Positions 40,029 through 50,700 of a DNA stretch of 64,000 nucleotides are shown here, piece by piece (the first letter of the stretch is position 1; each line of letters starts with the position of its first letter). The notes below the pieces were generated by a model. It did no database searches, was not told the DNA's origin, and saw only the letters and a list, made by a program, of their open reading frames with translations. Source of the stretch: Albidovulum marisflavi (GTDB lineage: Bacteria > Pseudomonadota > Alphaproteobacteria > Rhodobacterales > Rhodobacteraceae). Position numbers and translations under genes: made by a program. Location: the NCBI RefSeq assembly GCF_025751435.1, contig NZ_JAOWKY010000002.1:310001-374000 (forward strand), in the 5' to 3' direction.

Positions 40029-41213
40029 ATGGGACTGGAAAACGCACCCTTCAGTGCAGCCGAGTACGCGCGTCGCATCGCGAAGACGCGCGCAGCCATG
40101 GAAAAGGCCGGCATCGACGTTCTTTTCGCGACGGATCCTTCGAATCAGGCCTGGCTGACTGGTTACGACGGCTGGTCCTTCTACGTGCACCAGGGCGTGA
40201 TCCTTCCGATGGAGGGGGACCCGGTCTGGTGGGGCCGCAGCCAGGACGCCAACGGCGCCCTGCGAACCGTCTGGATGGATGACGACAAGATCATCGGCTA
40301 CGACGACCGCTACATCCAGTCCACCACGAGCCACCCGATGGAGGACCTGGCCAAGCGGCTTGCCGACATGGGCTTCGCAAACGCAAGGATCGGCGTCGAG
40401 CTTGAGAACTACTACTTCTCGGCCAAGGCGTACCTCGCCCTTTCGGCAGAGATGCCCAACGCAAAGCTCGTCGATGCGACCGCGCTTGTGAACTGGCAGC
40501 GCATGGTCAAGTCGCCCGACGAAATCGCCTTCATGCGCAATGCGGCGAAGATCTCGGAAAAGATCGTCCGGCTTGGAATCGAGCTGGCCCGCCCGGGCCT
40601 GCGCAAGAACGAACTGGTGGCAGAGATCAGCCGCGCCGGCATTCTTGGCGTTGACGACGCCTGGGGCGACTACCCCGCGATCGTCCCCCTGACCCCGTCG
40701 GGGGTCGACGCGACCGCCCCGCATCTGACCTGGAACGGGGAACCCATGAAGTCCGGTGAGGCGACGTTCTTCGAGCTTTCGGGCTGTTATCGCCGCTACC
40801 ACGCCCCGTTGTGCCGCACCGTGCACCTTGGCAAGCCGCCGCAGGACATGATCGACGCGGCAGAGGCGCTGACCGCCGGGCTTGAAGCCGGGCTGGACGC
40901 CGCCCGCGCCGGCAACCGGACCCGTGACGTGGCCAACGCGCTAGGCGCCGAGCTTGAAAAGATCGGCATCAAGCGATCGGGCCGCTGCGGCTATCCGATC
41001 GGTCTGTCCTACCCGCCCGACTGGGGCGAACGCACCGCATCCTTCCGCGCCACCGACGAAACCGTGCTTGAGCCCGGCATGACCTTCCACTTCATGCCCG
41101 GTCTGTGGTTGAAGGATTGGGGGCTTGAGACGACCGAGTCGATCCTGATCAAGGAAAGCGGCCCTGCAGAAACCTTCTGCGATGTCGAACGCAAGCTTTT
41201 CGTGAAGGACTGA
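40029..41213 (+). CDS. doeA: Ectoine hydrolase DoeA/EutD
   Basis: The 394-residue M24-fold protein matches the DoeA pattern closely: FSAAEYARRIAKTRAAMEKA then GIDVLFATDPSNQAWLTGYDGWSFYVHQ, and WWGRSQDANGALRT. It opens the ectoine ring to N-acetyl-diaminobutyrate. The usual M24 metal aspartates are replaced by Glu and His in FELSGCYRRYHAPL, consistent with a metal-independent hydrolase. I chose ATG 40029 because GAGGAG lies just upstream; the frame is open further back but reads as a hydrophobic non-family leader. It is divergent from ehuB and heads the doeA-deacetylase-EamA-GntR unit. Confidence 0.9.
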   Translation: MGLENAPFSAAEYARRIAKTRAAMEKAGIDVLFATDPSNQAWLTGYDGWSFYVHQGVILPMEGDPVWWGRSQDANGALRTVWMDDDKIIGYDDRYIQSTTSHPMEDLAKRLADMGFANARIGVELENYYFSAKAYLALSAEMPNAKLVDATALVNWQRMVKSPDEIAFMRNAAKISEKIVRLGIELARPGLRKNELVAEISRAGILGVDDAWGDYPAIVPLTPSGVDATAPHLTWNGEPMKSGEATFFELSGCYRRYHAPLCRTVHLGKPPQDMIDAAEALTAGLEAGLDAARAGNRTRDVANALGAELEKIGIKRSGRCGYPIGLSYPPDWGERTASFRATDETVLEPGMTFHFMPGLWLKDWGLETTESILIKESGPAETFCDVERKLFVKD

Positions 41214-41218
41214 CAGAC

Positions 41219-42379
41219 GTGCACCATCTTGACGACACCAAGGCGCTTCTTCGCCACCTGATCGCGTTTCCCACGGTTTCGACCGACAGCAATCTTGCGA
41301 TGATCGAGTTCCTCGCCGATCAGCTGAGTGCAGTGGGCGCGCGGGTGGACATCCACCGGGACGCGACAGGCGCGAAGGCCAACCTTTTCGCGACACTCGG
41401 CCCCGACACGGATGGCGGCATCCTGTTGTCGGGACACTCGGACGTTGTGCCGGTGGCGGACCAGAACTGGTCCACCGATCCTTTCGAGATGGTGGAGCGT
41501 GACGGCAAGCTCTACGGCCGTGGCACATGCGACATGAAAGGGTTCATCGCCGCCGCAGTGGCGATGGCGCCCTTCTATGCGGCACGTGTCAAGGACCGGC
41601 CGATCCACTTCGCATTCACCCATGACGAGGAAACCGGCTGCATTGGCGCGCAGGCGCTTGCGCAGGTCCTGCGCGCGCAGGGCATCCGGCCCGGCATCGC
41701 GATCATTGGCGAGCCGACGTCGATGCGGATCATCGAGGGGCACAAGGGCTGCTACGAATACTCGACCCACTTCACCGGGCTCGAAGGCCACGGTTCGGGC
41801 CCCGACAGGGGCGTCAACGCGGTCGAATACGCCGTGCGCTACGTCGCGCGGCTTCTGGAACTCAAGGAACAGCTCAAGGGCCGCGCGCCTGCCAACGGCC
41901 GGTTCGAACCGCCTTGGACCACGATCAACACCGGCGCGCTGATCGGTGGCGTGGCGCACAACGTCATCCCCGGCAAGGCTCGGGTCGACTGGGAAATGCG
42001 TCCCGTCCAGAACGGCGACGCCGACTTCGTGAAATCGAACCTGCATGAGTTCTGCACCCACACGCTGATCCCCGCGATGCGTTCGGTATCCCCGGACGCC
42101 GATATCGTGACCGAGGTCATCGGTGAGGTCGATGGCCTGATCCCGGCCGACGACAACGAGGCCAAGGAGATCCTGATGGAACTGACCGGCGCCAATGGCG
42201 CCGACACCGTGGCCTTCGGAACCGAGGCAGGCATATTCCAATCGCTCGGCACCGCAGCCGTGGTCTGCGGTCCGGGATCCATAGAACAGGCGCACAAGCC
42301 GGACGAATACCTTTCGCTTGACCAGCTTGAGCAATGCCTGAACATGCTGGAACGACTGGGCGACAAGCTCGCCGCGTGA
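41219..42379 (+). CDS. M20 deacetylase (ArgE-like), probable N-acetyl-diaminobutyrate deacetylase
   Basis: The 386-residue protein has the full M20 di-zinc site: H73 and D75 in SGHSDVVPV, D105 in GTCDMKGF, and E137/E138 in HDEETGC. It resembles acetylornithine deacetylase ArgE. It begins five bases after doeA, whose product is an N-acetylated diaminobutyrate, so the likely substrate is N-acetyl-2,4-diaminobutyrate. The usual EutE/DoeB deacetylase (aspartoacylase-like) is not seen in this window. This M20 enzyme may replace it (a DoeB2-type arrangement). The GTG start has only a weak ribosome-binding site. Confidence 0.8.
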   Translation: MHHLDDTKALLRHLIAFPTVSTDSNLAMIEFLADQLSAVGARVDIHRDATGAKANLFATLGPDTDGGILLSGHSDVVPVADQNWSTDPFEMVERDGKLYGRGTCDMKGFIAAAVAMAPFYAARVKDRPIHFAFTHDEETGCIGAQALAQVLRAQGIRPGIAIIGEPTSMRIIEGHKGCYEYSTHFTGLEGHGSGPDRGVNAVEYAVRYVARLLELKEQLKGRAPANGRFEPPWTTINTGALIGGVAHNVIPGKARVDWEMRPVQNGDADFVKSNLHEFCTHTLIPAMRSVSPDADIVTEVIGEVDGLIPADDNEAKEILMELTGANGADTVAFGTEAGIFQSLGTAAVVCGPGSIEQAHKPDEYLSLDQLEQCLNMLERLGDKLAA

Positions 42380-42386
42380 GGATGCG

Positions 42387-43286
42387 ATGCAAACCGCCAC
42401 AGGAACGGAAAGCCGGGCCAACGCGATCTTCTGGAGCGCGGCGCCGTTCATTTTCCTGATCTTCTGGTCCGGCGGTTACACCTTTGCAAAGCTCGGCCTG
42501 GCGCATATCGAGCCGATGACCATGCTGACCCTGCGCTACGGACTTGCCGCCGTGGCGCTGATGCCCTTCCTGCTGCGGCCCGCCGCCCGCTGGCCCGCGA
42601 GCCCGCGCCACTGGGTCGCGATTGCCCTGACCGGGTTCCTGATCCAGTGCGTCTACTTCGGGCTTGCCTATCTTGCGATGAAGCGCGGGATGAACGCCGG
42701 GACCACCGCGATCATCATGTCGCTACAGCCGATCCTTGTCGCGGCGCTGTCGCCGCTGCTGACCGGGAAACGCGGCGGGCGTTTTCTTTGGGCGGGCTTG
42801 CTGCTGGGGTTTGCGGGTGTCCTGCTTGTCATCGTGTCGGGCCAGACGCTTGGCCCAAGCCCCTGGGTCGCGGTCATGCTTGCCGTCAGCGCACTGGCGG
42901 GCATCACGCTGGCCACCCTGTTCGAGAAGTGGCACGGGCTGAAGACCGACCCGGCCGTCGGCGGGGTCGTCCAGTACGTCGTTGGCTTCTGTGTTCTGCT
43001 TCCGGTGGCGATGATCACCGAAACCATGGTGATTGACTGGCAGCCGGAACTTGTCGTCGCCATGACCTACCTTGTGATCGCCAACTCGATCATATCCATC
43101 GGGCTGTTCATCGCGCTGATCCAGCGTGGTGATGCCACCCGCATATCCTCGCTGCTCTATCTGGTCCCGCCGCTGGCCATGATCATCGCCTGGGCCGCAT
43201 TGGGAGAGCATGTCACATCACTCGCGCTGGTGGGCTTCGGCCTGTCCGCGGCGGGTGTCTACATCGTCAACCGCCAGACCGCATGA
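42387..43286 (+). CDS. EamA/DMT-family transporter
   Basis: The 299-residue membrane protein has ten predicted helices in two EamA repeats, the first from ~15 (IFLIFWSGGYTFAKLGLAH) and the second from ~155. Motifs such as MLTLRYGLAAVALMPF and AIIMSLQPILVAALSPLLTGKR are typical of DMT permeases. Substrates are usually amino acids or metabolites, often exported. In this operon it may export excess intermediates or amino acids, which is inference only. GAGG precedes the ATG, eight bases after the deacetylase. Confidence 0.83.
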   Translation: MQTATGTESRANAIFWSAAPFIFLIFWSGGYTFAKLGLAHIEPMTMLTLRYGLAAVALMPFLLRPAARWPASPRHWVAIALTGFLIQCVYFGLAYLAMKRGMNAGTTAIIMSLQPILVAALSPLLTGKRGGRFLWAGLLLGFAGVLLVIVSGQTLGPSPWVAVMLAVSALAGITLATLFEKWHGLKTDPAVGGVVQYVVGFCVLLPVAMITETMVIDWQPELVVAMTYLVIANSIISIGLFIALIQRGDATRISSLLYLVPPLAMIIAWAALGEHVTSLALVGFGLSAAGVYIVNRQTA

Positions 43287-43298
43287 GGTTTCAAGACA

Positions 43299-43985
43299 TT
43301 GAATGTTGAACCGATAGACGTCACCCAAAGCGCCCGTGAACGGTTCGAGAGGATGCACCACGAGATCCGCAACAGGATCTGCCTTCTCGACTACGCTCCG
43401 GGAACTCGGCTTTCGGAAGAGGCTCTTGCAGCGGAATTCGGGACCAGCCGCACGCCGCTGCGCAGGGTCCTTGTCCGCCTCGAGGGCGAGGGCTTGGTGC
43501 AGTCGGTTCACGGGGTCGGCACGTTTGTCACCGATGTCGAGATCGAAGAGCTGGCACAGACCTACCGCTTGCGCCTGGAACTGGCGGAACTGACCGGCAA
43601 GCTTGATCCCGTCGCCCCGGACGCGGCGCTTTGGGAGCATTTCCGCGATCTTGCGGACCGTTCGCACGCGCTTGTCGCGGATCCTGATCCGCGTCGCTTT
43701 GCCCAGCTCAACGTCGACTTCTTCCTGGCGCTGCTGTGCCTGACCGCCAACGAACCGCTGCGCGAAGTGTGCGAACGTCTTTATTTCCAGACGACGCGGA
43801 TCTGGCTGAAATCGGTCTTCGCCTCAACGATCGACCTGATCGACGAGGTCGATGTCTTCTGCAGAGAGGTGGACGACATCCTGCGCGCGCTGCGGATCGG
43901 CGATCTGCATGCCGCCGCGCTGATACAAAGGGCGCATATCTCGATGAGCTTCGAAAGGATGCGCAAGGGCCCCGACAAGTCGTGA
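43299..43985 (+). CDS. GntR/FadR-family regulator
   Basis: The 228-residue protein has a GntR winged helix (IRNRICLLDYAPGTRLSEEA, then FGTSRTPLRRVLVRLEGEGLV) and an all-helical FCD ligand domain from about 85. It is the last gene of the doeA unit, so it probably controls ectoine catabolism through the palindromes near 39886-40000. That link is inferred. The usual ectoine regulator EnuR is a longer MocR-type protein and is not present here. A TTG start at 43299 is used because no in-frame ATG precedes the HTH closely; the first internal ATG is at codon 19. Confidence 0.78.
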   Translation: MNVEPIDVTQSARERFERMHHEIRNRICLLDYAPGTRLSEEALAAEFGTSRTPLRRVLVRLEGEGLVQSVHGVGTFVTDVEIEELAQTYRLRLELAELTGKLDPVAPDAALWEHFRDLADRSHALVADPDPRRFAQLNVDFFLALLCLTANEPLREVCERLYFQTTRIWLKSVFASTIDLIDEVDVFCREVDDILRALRIGDLHAAALIQRAHISMSFERMRKGPDKS

Positions 43986-44038
43986 AGGGCCGATGCCAAC
44001 CCGGATCGCGCGGTCACGATGATCTTCGCCGCAGGCGA

Positions 44039-44734
44039 TCAGACGCATTCGTCCATCAGGCGGCCCGGCATCGCGATCGCGCGGATACGGTCCACGTCAT
44101 GGAACCTGACCGTCGCACCATCGACCATGACACCTTCGTCCTTGAGCTGCTTGAGCGCCCGCGAAAGGTTTTCGGGTGTCATACCCAGATAGGACGCGAG
44201 GATCCGCTTTTCGAACGGAAGCTCGAAGGACGACCCCTGCCCCGCCTTTTCGGCCTCGCCGATCAGGAACGCGGCGAGCCTTTCCTTGGACGATCGCAGC
44301 TTGATGTTCTTCGCATGCCGCACGACGCTGCGATAGCAGCCCGCAAGTTCCCCGACGATCGCCTGCGCGAAGGCGGCATCCTTGAGAAACGCCGCGCGAA
44401 GGTCGGCGCCCGGAACCATGGCGATGCGGGATGACGTCATGGTGCGGGCGGACATAAGGTAGGGCGCATCATTGATACAGGCCGCGAGAATGAAGGTGGA
44501 TACGGGCCGCGCGACGGCCAGGGTGGTTTCCCGATTGCTCCACCTTGCGAACAGTTCGACCGCCCCGTCCGTCACGATGTGCAGGAAGTCGGCGGGCCGC
44601 CCCTCTTCGATCAGGGTGACTTGGGCCGGGAAGTTCTGATGATACGCGCCGCGCATCAGATCTGCAAAAGGCGCCTCCCCCATGTCACGAAACAGCGGCA
44701 GGGCGCGGATCTCCTGGAGGTCGGCGTCTCGCAT
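44039..44734 (-). CDS. narR: Crp/FNR-family nitrate respiration regulator NarR-like
   Basis: The 231-residue protein has a cyclic-nucleotide-binding-like sensor domain (LIEEGRPADFLHIVTDGAVELF) and a C-terminal helix-turn-helix with LGMTPENLSRALKQL. The E-x-x-S-R in the recognition helix is the FNR/DNR pattern that reads TTGA-N6-TCAA. The N-terminal cysteine cluster of FNR is missing, so it does not sense oxygen directly. Its divergent position upstream of a fused narK and narGHJI is that of NarR in Paracoccus, which responds to nitrate/nitrite. A degenerate box, TTGATAATTGTTAA at 44762-44775, lies 27 bases upstream of its start. Confidence 0.82.
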   Translation of the reverse strand: MRDADLQEIRALPLFRDMGEAPFADLMRGAYHQNFPAQVTLIEEGRPADFLHIVTDGAVELFARWSNRETTLAVARPVSTFILAACINDAPYLMSARTMTSSRIAMVPGADLRAAFLKDAAFAQAIVGELAGCYRSVVRHAKNIKLRSSKERLAAFLIGEAEKAGQGSSFELPFEKRILASYLGMTPENLSRALKQLKDEGVMVDGATVRFHDVDRIRAIAMPGRLMDECV

Positions 44735-44897
44735 GAATCACCGGGGCTAGGGTTTCGACTCTTGATAATTGTTAAGGCAAATGCCGACGCATGTCGACAT
44801 TCAGCCATCAGAATTAACCCGATCTGGTCAACGCATTTCGCGGCGGCGCATGACTATTATCATAAGCAATTGATTTTACTTCATAAATGTTCAGTTT

Positions 44898-44911
44898 TTG
44901 ACTTGGATCAA
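44898..44911 (+). promoter_or_regulatory. FNR/NarR-type box upstream of narK
   Basis: TTGACTTGGATCAA fits the FNR-family consensus TTGAY-N4-RTCAA perfectly. Its centre (44904.5) would put a class II start site near 44946, leaving a ~42-base leader before narK. NarR or another FNR-type activator should bind here. Confidence 0.75.
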
Positions 44912-44987
44912 GAAAAACTGACGCCGCCGGTGATCATGTCGCGGCAGTCGCGCGGGGACTGACTCTGCGCATGTTACGGAGGCGACA

Positions 44988-47714
44988 ATGCTGCAGGGAA
45001 TGCACGTGTCGAAGGGCGATCAGAATCGCGCCCTCGCACTCAGCACCATTGCGTTCACGGTCTGCTTTGCAGTCTGGACGATCTTTTCCATCATCGGCGT
45101 GGCCATCAAGAAAGAGCTTGGCCTGAGCGAGTTCGAGTTCGGCCTTCTGGTAGCGACACCGATCCTGACCGGCTCGCTCACGCGGCTGATCCTTGGGGTC
45201 TGGACCGAAAAGTACGGCGGCAAGCTCGTGTTTTCGGCACAGATGATCCTGACGGGTCTGGCGACCTGGGCGCTGACCTTGGCGCACACCTACGTCATGT
45301 ACCTTGTTGCCGCCCTTGGCATCGGCCTTGCCGGCGGGTCGTTCATCATCGGCGTCGCCTATGTTTCGCGCTGGTATGAGGCCGGCAAGCAGGGCACCGC
45401 GCTTGGCATCTTCGGCGCGGGCAACGTCGGAGCGGCCGTGACCAAGTTCCTGGCCCCGTTCGTGATGGTGGCCTATGGCTGGCAGGGCGTGGCGCAAGTC
45501 TGGGCGGCCGGCATCGCCATCATGGGCGTGCTGTTCTTCATCCTGGCCAAGGACGATCCGGAGCTTGTCGAACGCCGCAAGAAGGGCGTCCGCGCCCCAA
45601 GCCTTGCCGAGCAGTTCGCGCCACTGAAGAAGCTCCAGGTCTGGCGCTTTTCCCTTTACTACTTCTTCGTCTTCGGCGCCTTCGTGGCGCTGGCTCTCTG
45701 GATGCCGCACTACCTGATCGACGTCTACGGCGTCGACGTCAAGACGGCCGGCATGTCGGCTGCGGCGTTCTCGCTTTCCGCCTCTTTGTTCCGCGCCTAC
45801 GGAGGGCACCTGTCGGACCGCTTCGGCGCAAGGTCGGTGATGTACTGGACCTTCCTCTTCTCGCTGGTGTTCCTGTTCATGCTCTCCTACCCGCCCACGG
45901 ATTACGTTATCCAGGGCAAGGACGGCCCGATCCACTTCTCGACCGAGATGGGCCGCTGGCCGTTCGTCATCACGCTGTTCTGCCTCGGTTTCTTCATGAG
46001 CCTGGGCAAGGCGGCGGTCTACAAGCACATCCCTGTCTATTACCCGACGCACGTCGGCGCGGTGGGCGGCCTTGTCGGGATGATCGGCGGCCTTGGCGGC
46101 TTCATCCTGCCGATCATGTTCGGCGCGCTGCTTGACCTGACCGGCATCTACACCAGCTGCTTTGCGCTGCTCTTCGTGCTGGTCGCCGTGGCGCTGGCCT
46201 GGATGCACCTGTCCATCCGCGCGATGGAACGCGCTGCGCATGGCGACATGCTCGACACCCTGCCCGCTCTTCCCGAGCTGCAGGAAATTCACATACCTGG
46301 AAAGACCATAATGACACACACGCTGGACGACTGGCGCCCCGAGGACCGTGCGTTCTGGGACGAAAAGGGGCGCCGCATCGCGCGCCGGAACCTGTGGATA
46401 TCGATCCCTGCCCTGCTTCTGGCCTTCTCGGTCTGGATGGTGTGGTCGATGGTCGTGGCGCGGCTTCCCGCCATCGGCTTCGATTTCACCCCCGGCCAGC
46501 TGTTCTGGCTGGCGGCGCTGCCGGGGCTCTCGGGCGCGACCCTGCGGATATTCTACAGCTTCATGGTGCCGATCTTCGGCGGCCGCCTGTGGACGACGCT
46601 ATCGACGGCCTCGCTGCTGCTGCCCGCGATCGGCATCGGATACGCGGTTCAGAACCCCCAGACACCCTACCTGATCTTCATGGTGCTTGCGCTTCTGTGC
46701 GGGCTGGGCGGCGGCAACTTCGCCTCGTCGATGGCCAACATCGCCTACTTCTTCCCGAAGGCTGAAAAGGGCAACGCGCTGGCGCTGAACGCAGGGCTTG
46801 GGAACCTCGGCGTGTCGGTCATGCAGTTCCTTGTTCCGATCGTCATCACCGCGGGCGTCTTCGGCGCCATGGGCGGCGAGGCGCAGACGACCGCGGATGG
46901 CGCCGAAATGTGGATGCAGAACGCCGGCTTCGTCTGGGTGCCCTTCATCATCGTTGCGACCATCGCCGCCTGGCTGGGCATGAATGACATTGCCGAGGCC
47001 AAGGCGTCGTTCCGCGACCAGGCGATCATCTTCTCGCGCTTCCACAACTGGATCATGTGCGTTCTCTACACCGGGACCTTCGGCAGCTTCATCGGCTACT
47101 CGGCTGGCTTCCCGCTGCTGACCAAGCTGATGTTCCCCGAGGTCAACGCGCTGCAGTATGTCTTCCTCGGACCGCTTGTGGGCGCCCTTTCCCGCGCGGC
47201 AACGGGCTGGGTTTCGGACAGGTTCGGCGGTGGCCGGGTGACCTTCTGGACCTTCCTGGGCATGATCGTGGCGGTGTTCGGCGTCATCAACTTCCTGCCG
47301 GTCGGCGGCGCGGGTGGAAGCTTCACCGGCTTCTTCGCCTGCTTCATGGCGCTGTTCTTCCTGACCGGCGTTGGCAATGCTTCGACCTTCCAGATGATCC
47401 CGGCAATCATGGGCCGCGAAATCCCGCGCCTGATGCCGCACCTGGACGCGGCGGCGAGCCGCCGGCAGGCCGAACGCGAAAGCGCGGCGATCATCGCCTT
47501 CACCAGCGCGATCGCGGCCTACGGTGCCTTCTTCATCCCGAAGGCCTACGGCACCTCGATCGCGATGACAGGCGCACCCTTCCTGGCACTCTGGGGCTTC
47601 CTTGCCTTCTACGCGATCTGCCTGGTTCTCACCTGGTTCTACTACACGCGGCCGGGCGGCGTTCTTCATGACATCGAGCGTGGCCGGATGCCGGCCGCCC
47701 CGGCGCAGGCCTGA
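44988..47714 (+). CDS. narK: Fused nitrate/nitrite transporter NarK1-NarK2
   Basis: The 908-residue protein is two MFS transporters in one chain. The first half (1-~430) has LVATPILTGSLTRLILGVWTEKYGG and GNVGAAVTKFLAP, typical of NarK1 nitrate/proton symporters. The second half starts near residue 442 (MTHTLDDWRPEDRAFWDEKG) and has FYSFMVPIFGGRLWTTLST and GGGNFASSMANIAYFFPKAEKG, typical of NarK2 nitrate/nitrite antiporters. Each half has about 12 helices, giving 24. The same fusion is known in Paracoccus. It brings nitrate to cytoplasm-facing NarG and exports nitrite. An ACGGAGG precedes the ATG. Confidence 0.93.
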   Translation: MLQGMHVSKGDQNRALALSTIAFTVCFAVWTIFSIIGVAIKKELGLSEFEFGLLVATPILTGSLTRLILGVWTEKYGGKLVFSAQMILTGLATWALTLAHTYVMYLVAALGIGLAGGSFIIGVAYVSRWYEAGKQGTALGIFGAGNVGAAVTKFLAPFVMVAYGWQGVAQVWAAGIAIMGVLFFILAKDDPELVERRKKGVRAPSLAEQFAPLKKLQVWRFSLYYFFVFGAFVALALWMPHYLIDVYGVDVKTAGMSAAAFSLSASLFRAYGGHLSDRFGARSVMYWTFLFSLVFLFMLSYPPTDYVIQGKDGPIHFSTEMGRWPFVITLFCLGFFMSLGKAAVYKHIPVYYPTHVGAVGGLVGMIGGLGGFILPIMFGALLDLTGIYTSCFALLFVLVAVALAWMHLSIRAMERAAHGDMLDTLPALPELQEIHIPGKTIMTHTLDDWRPEDRAFWDEKGRRIARRNLWISIPALLLAFSVWMVWSMVVARLPAIGFDFTPGQLFWLAALPGLSGATLRIFYSFMVPIFGGRLWTTLSTASLLLPAIGIGYAVQNPQTPYLIFMVLALLCGLGGGNFASSMANIAYFFPKAEKGNALALNAGLGNLGVSVMQFLVPIVITAGVFGAMGGEAQTTADGAEMWMQNAGFVWVPFIIVATIAAWLGMNDIAEAKASFRDQAIIFSRFHNWIMCVLYTGTFGSFIGYSAGFPLLTKLMFPEVNALQYVFLGPLVGALSRAATGWVSDRFGGGRVTFWTFLGMIVAVFGVINFLPVGGAGGSFTGFFACFMALFFLTGVGNASTFQMIPAIMGREIPRLMPHLDAAASRRQAERESAAIIAFTSAIAAYGAFFIPKAYGTSIAMTGAPFLALWGFLAFYAICLVLTWFYYTRPGGVLHDIERGRMPAAPAQA

Positions 47715-47731
47715 ACGGAAAGGAGAGAAAG

Positions 47732-50700
47732 ATGAGCCATCTACTCGACCGGCTGAACTTCCTGAAATCCGTCCGCAAGGATACCTTTGCGGACGGGCAC
47801 GGACAGACCACGATTGAAAACCGAGACTGGGAGGACACTTACCGGAACCGCTGGCGGCACGACAAGATCGTCCGCTCCACCCATGGTGTGAACTGCACCG
47901 GGTCCTGTTCCTGGAAGATCTACGTCAAGTCCGGGATCGTGACCTGGGAAACCCAGCAGACGGACTATCCGCGCACGCGGCCCGATCTGCCCAACCACGA
48001 ACCGCGCGGCTGCGCCCGCGGCGCGTCCTACAGCTGGTATCTTTACTCGGCCAACCGGGTAAAGACGCCGCTGGTGCGCGGCAGGCTCATGCGGATGTGG
48101 CGTGACCTGCGCAAGACACTGTCCCCGGTCGAGGCCTGGAAGGCGATCCAGGCCGACCCGGCCAAGCGCGCCGACTACACGCGCACCCGCGGCAAGGGCG
48201 GCTTCGTCCGCGCCGGCTGGGACGAGGTGACCGAGATCGTGGCCGCCGCCAATGCCTATACGGCCAAGACCTACGGCCCCGACCGCGTCTTCGGCTTTTC
48301 GCCGATCCCGGCGATGTCGATGGTCAGTTATGCCGCCGGGTCGCGCTACCTGAGCCTGCTGGGCGGCACCTGCATGTCATTCTACGACTGGTACTGCGAC
48401 CTGCCGCCGGCCTCGCCCATGACCTGGGGCGAACAGACGGACGTGCCGGAATCGGCCGACTGGTACAACGCCGGCTTCCTGATCCTGTGGGGTTCGAACG
48501 TGCCGCAGACGCGGACGCCGGACGCCCACTTCTATACCGAGGCGCGCTACCGCGGCACCAAGTCCGCAGTCGTCAGCCCCGACTATTCCGAGGCCGCCAA
48601 GTTCTCGGACATCTGGCTGAACGCCAAGCAGGGAACCGACGCGGCGCTCGGCATGGCGATGGGCCATGTCATCCTGCGCGAATACCACCTGGACCGGCAG
48701 GCAGCCTATTTCGAGGACTACTGCCGCAAGTACACCGACATGCCCATGCTGGTGAAGCTGGAGCCGAAGGGCGACAGCTTCGTTCCGGGCAGGCAGCTTC
48801 GTGCCGCCGATTTCGACGGTGCGCTCGGACAGTCGAACAACCCGGACTGGAAGACCGTTGCCCTTGACGAAAAGACGGGCAAGATCGTCGTCCCGAACGG
48901 GTCAATCGGCTTCCGCTGGGGCGAACAGGGCAGCTGGAACCTTGAGGAAACAGCCGGTGGCAAGGACGTGACGCTCAAGATGAGCCTTGTCCTGGACACC
49001 GACCGCGACGACGTGATCGGCGTCGACTTCCCCTACTTCGGCGGCCAGGCGACCAACGGCTGGGCGAACGATGCGCGGGGCGACGTGCTGACCCGCAACG
49101 TCCCGGTGAAGAAGATCAGGCTGGCTGACGGACAGGACCACTACGTCGCCACCGTCTTCGACCTGCTTTGCGCGAACTACAGCCTCGATCGCGGGCTGGA
49201 CGGCGACCATGTCACCAACGACTACGACGCCGATGTGCCCTTCACGCCCGCATGGGCGGAACGGATCACGGGCGTCAAGCGCGACCGCATAATCCAGGTC
49301 GCGCGGGAATTCGCGTCGAACGCCGAAAAGACCAACGGCAAGTCGATGATCATCATCGGCGCGGCGATGAACCACTGGTACCACATGGACATGAACTACC
49401 GCGCCGCCATCAACATGCTGGTCATGTGCGGCTGCGTGGGGCAGTCGGGCGGCGGCTGGGCGCATTATGTGGGCCAGGAAAAGCTGCGCCCGCAGACCGG
49501 CTGGACGGCCTTGGCCTTCGCGCTGGATTGGGCGCGCCCACCCCGGCACATGAACTCGACCAGCGCCTGGTACGCCCATACCGACCAGTGGCGGTACGAA
49601 ACCGTGACCTCGTCCGAGATCCTGTCGCCCACCGCGCCGGATGGCGACTGGAAGGACCTGAGCCTGATCGACTACAACATCCGGGCCGAGCGTATGGGCT
49701 GGCTGCCCTCGGCACCGCAACTCCGCACCAACCCGCTTGAGGTGGGCCGCGCCGCGAAGGACGCGGGCAAGCCGATCCCGGAATACGTGGCCGAGCAACT
49801 GAAGGCCGGGACGCTGGAAATGTCGGCCGAGGACCCGGACGCACCGGAAAACTGGCCGCGCAACCTGTTCGTCTGGCGCTCGAACCTGCTCGGATCGTCG
49901 GGCAAGGGGCACGAATACTTCCTCAAGCACCTTCTGGGCACCGACCACGGCGTGCTTGGCAAGGACCTGGGAGAGGAAGGCCGGACCAAGCCCGTCGAGG
50001 CGCGCTGGCACGACAAGGCGCCCGAGGGCAAGCTCGACCTTCTGGTAACGCTCGACTTCCGGATGTCCACGACGGCGGTCTATTCCGACATCGTCCTGCC
50101 AACGGCGAGCTGGTACGAGAAGGACGACCTCAACACCTCGGACATGCACCCGTTCATCCACCCGCTTCAGGCGGCGGTCGATCCGGCCTACGAGTCGAAG
50201 ACCGACTGGGAGATCTTCAAGGCGATCGCCAGGAAGTTCTCCGAAGTCGCGCCCGAAATCCTGGGCGTCGAGACCGATGTGGTGCAGCTGCCGCTGCAGC
50301 ACGACAGCCCGATGGAAATCGCCCAGTCGACCGTCAAGGACTGGAAAAAGGGCGAATGCGACCTGGTCCCCGGCAAGACCGCGCCGAACTACATCGCGGT
50401 CGAACGGGATTACCCGAACCTCTACGCGCGCTTCACCTCTCTCGGCCCGCTCATGGAGAAGGTGGGCAATGGCGGCAAGGGCATCTCCTGGGACACCAAG
50501 GAGGAGGTGCATCACCTCAAGGACCTGAACGGCACGCACCACGAGGGTCCGACGCAGGGCATGGCCAAGATCGAAACCGCGATCGACGCGGCCGAGGTCA
50601 TCCTGATGCTGGCGCCGGAAACCAACGGCGAGGTCGCCGTCAAGGCCTGGGAGGCGCTGTCCAAGGCGACGGGCCGCGAACACGCGCACCTGGCCGAGGT

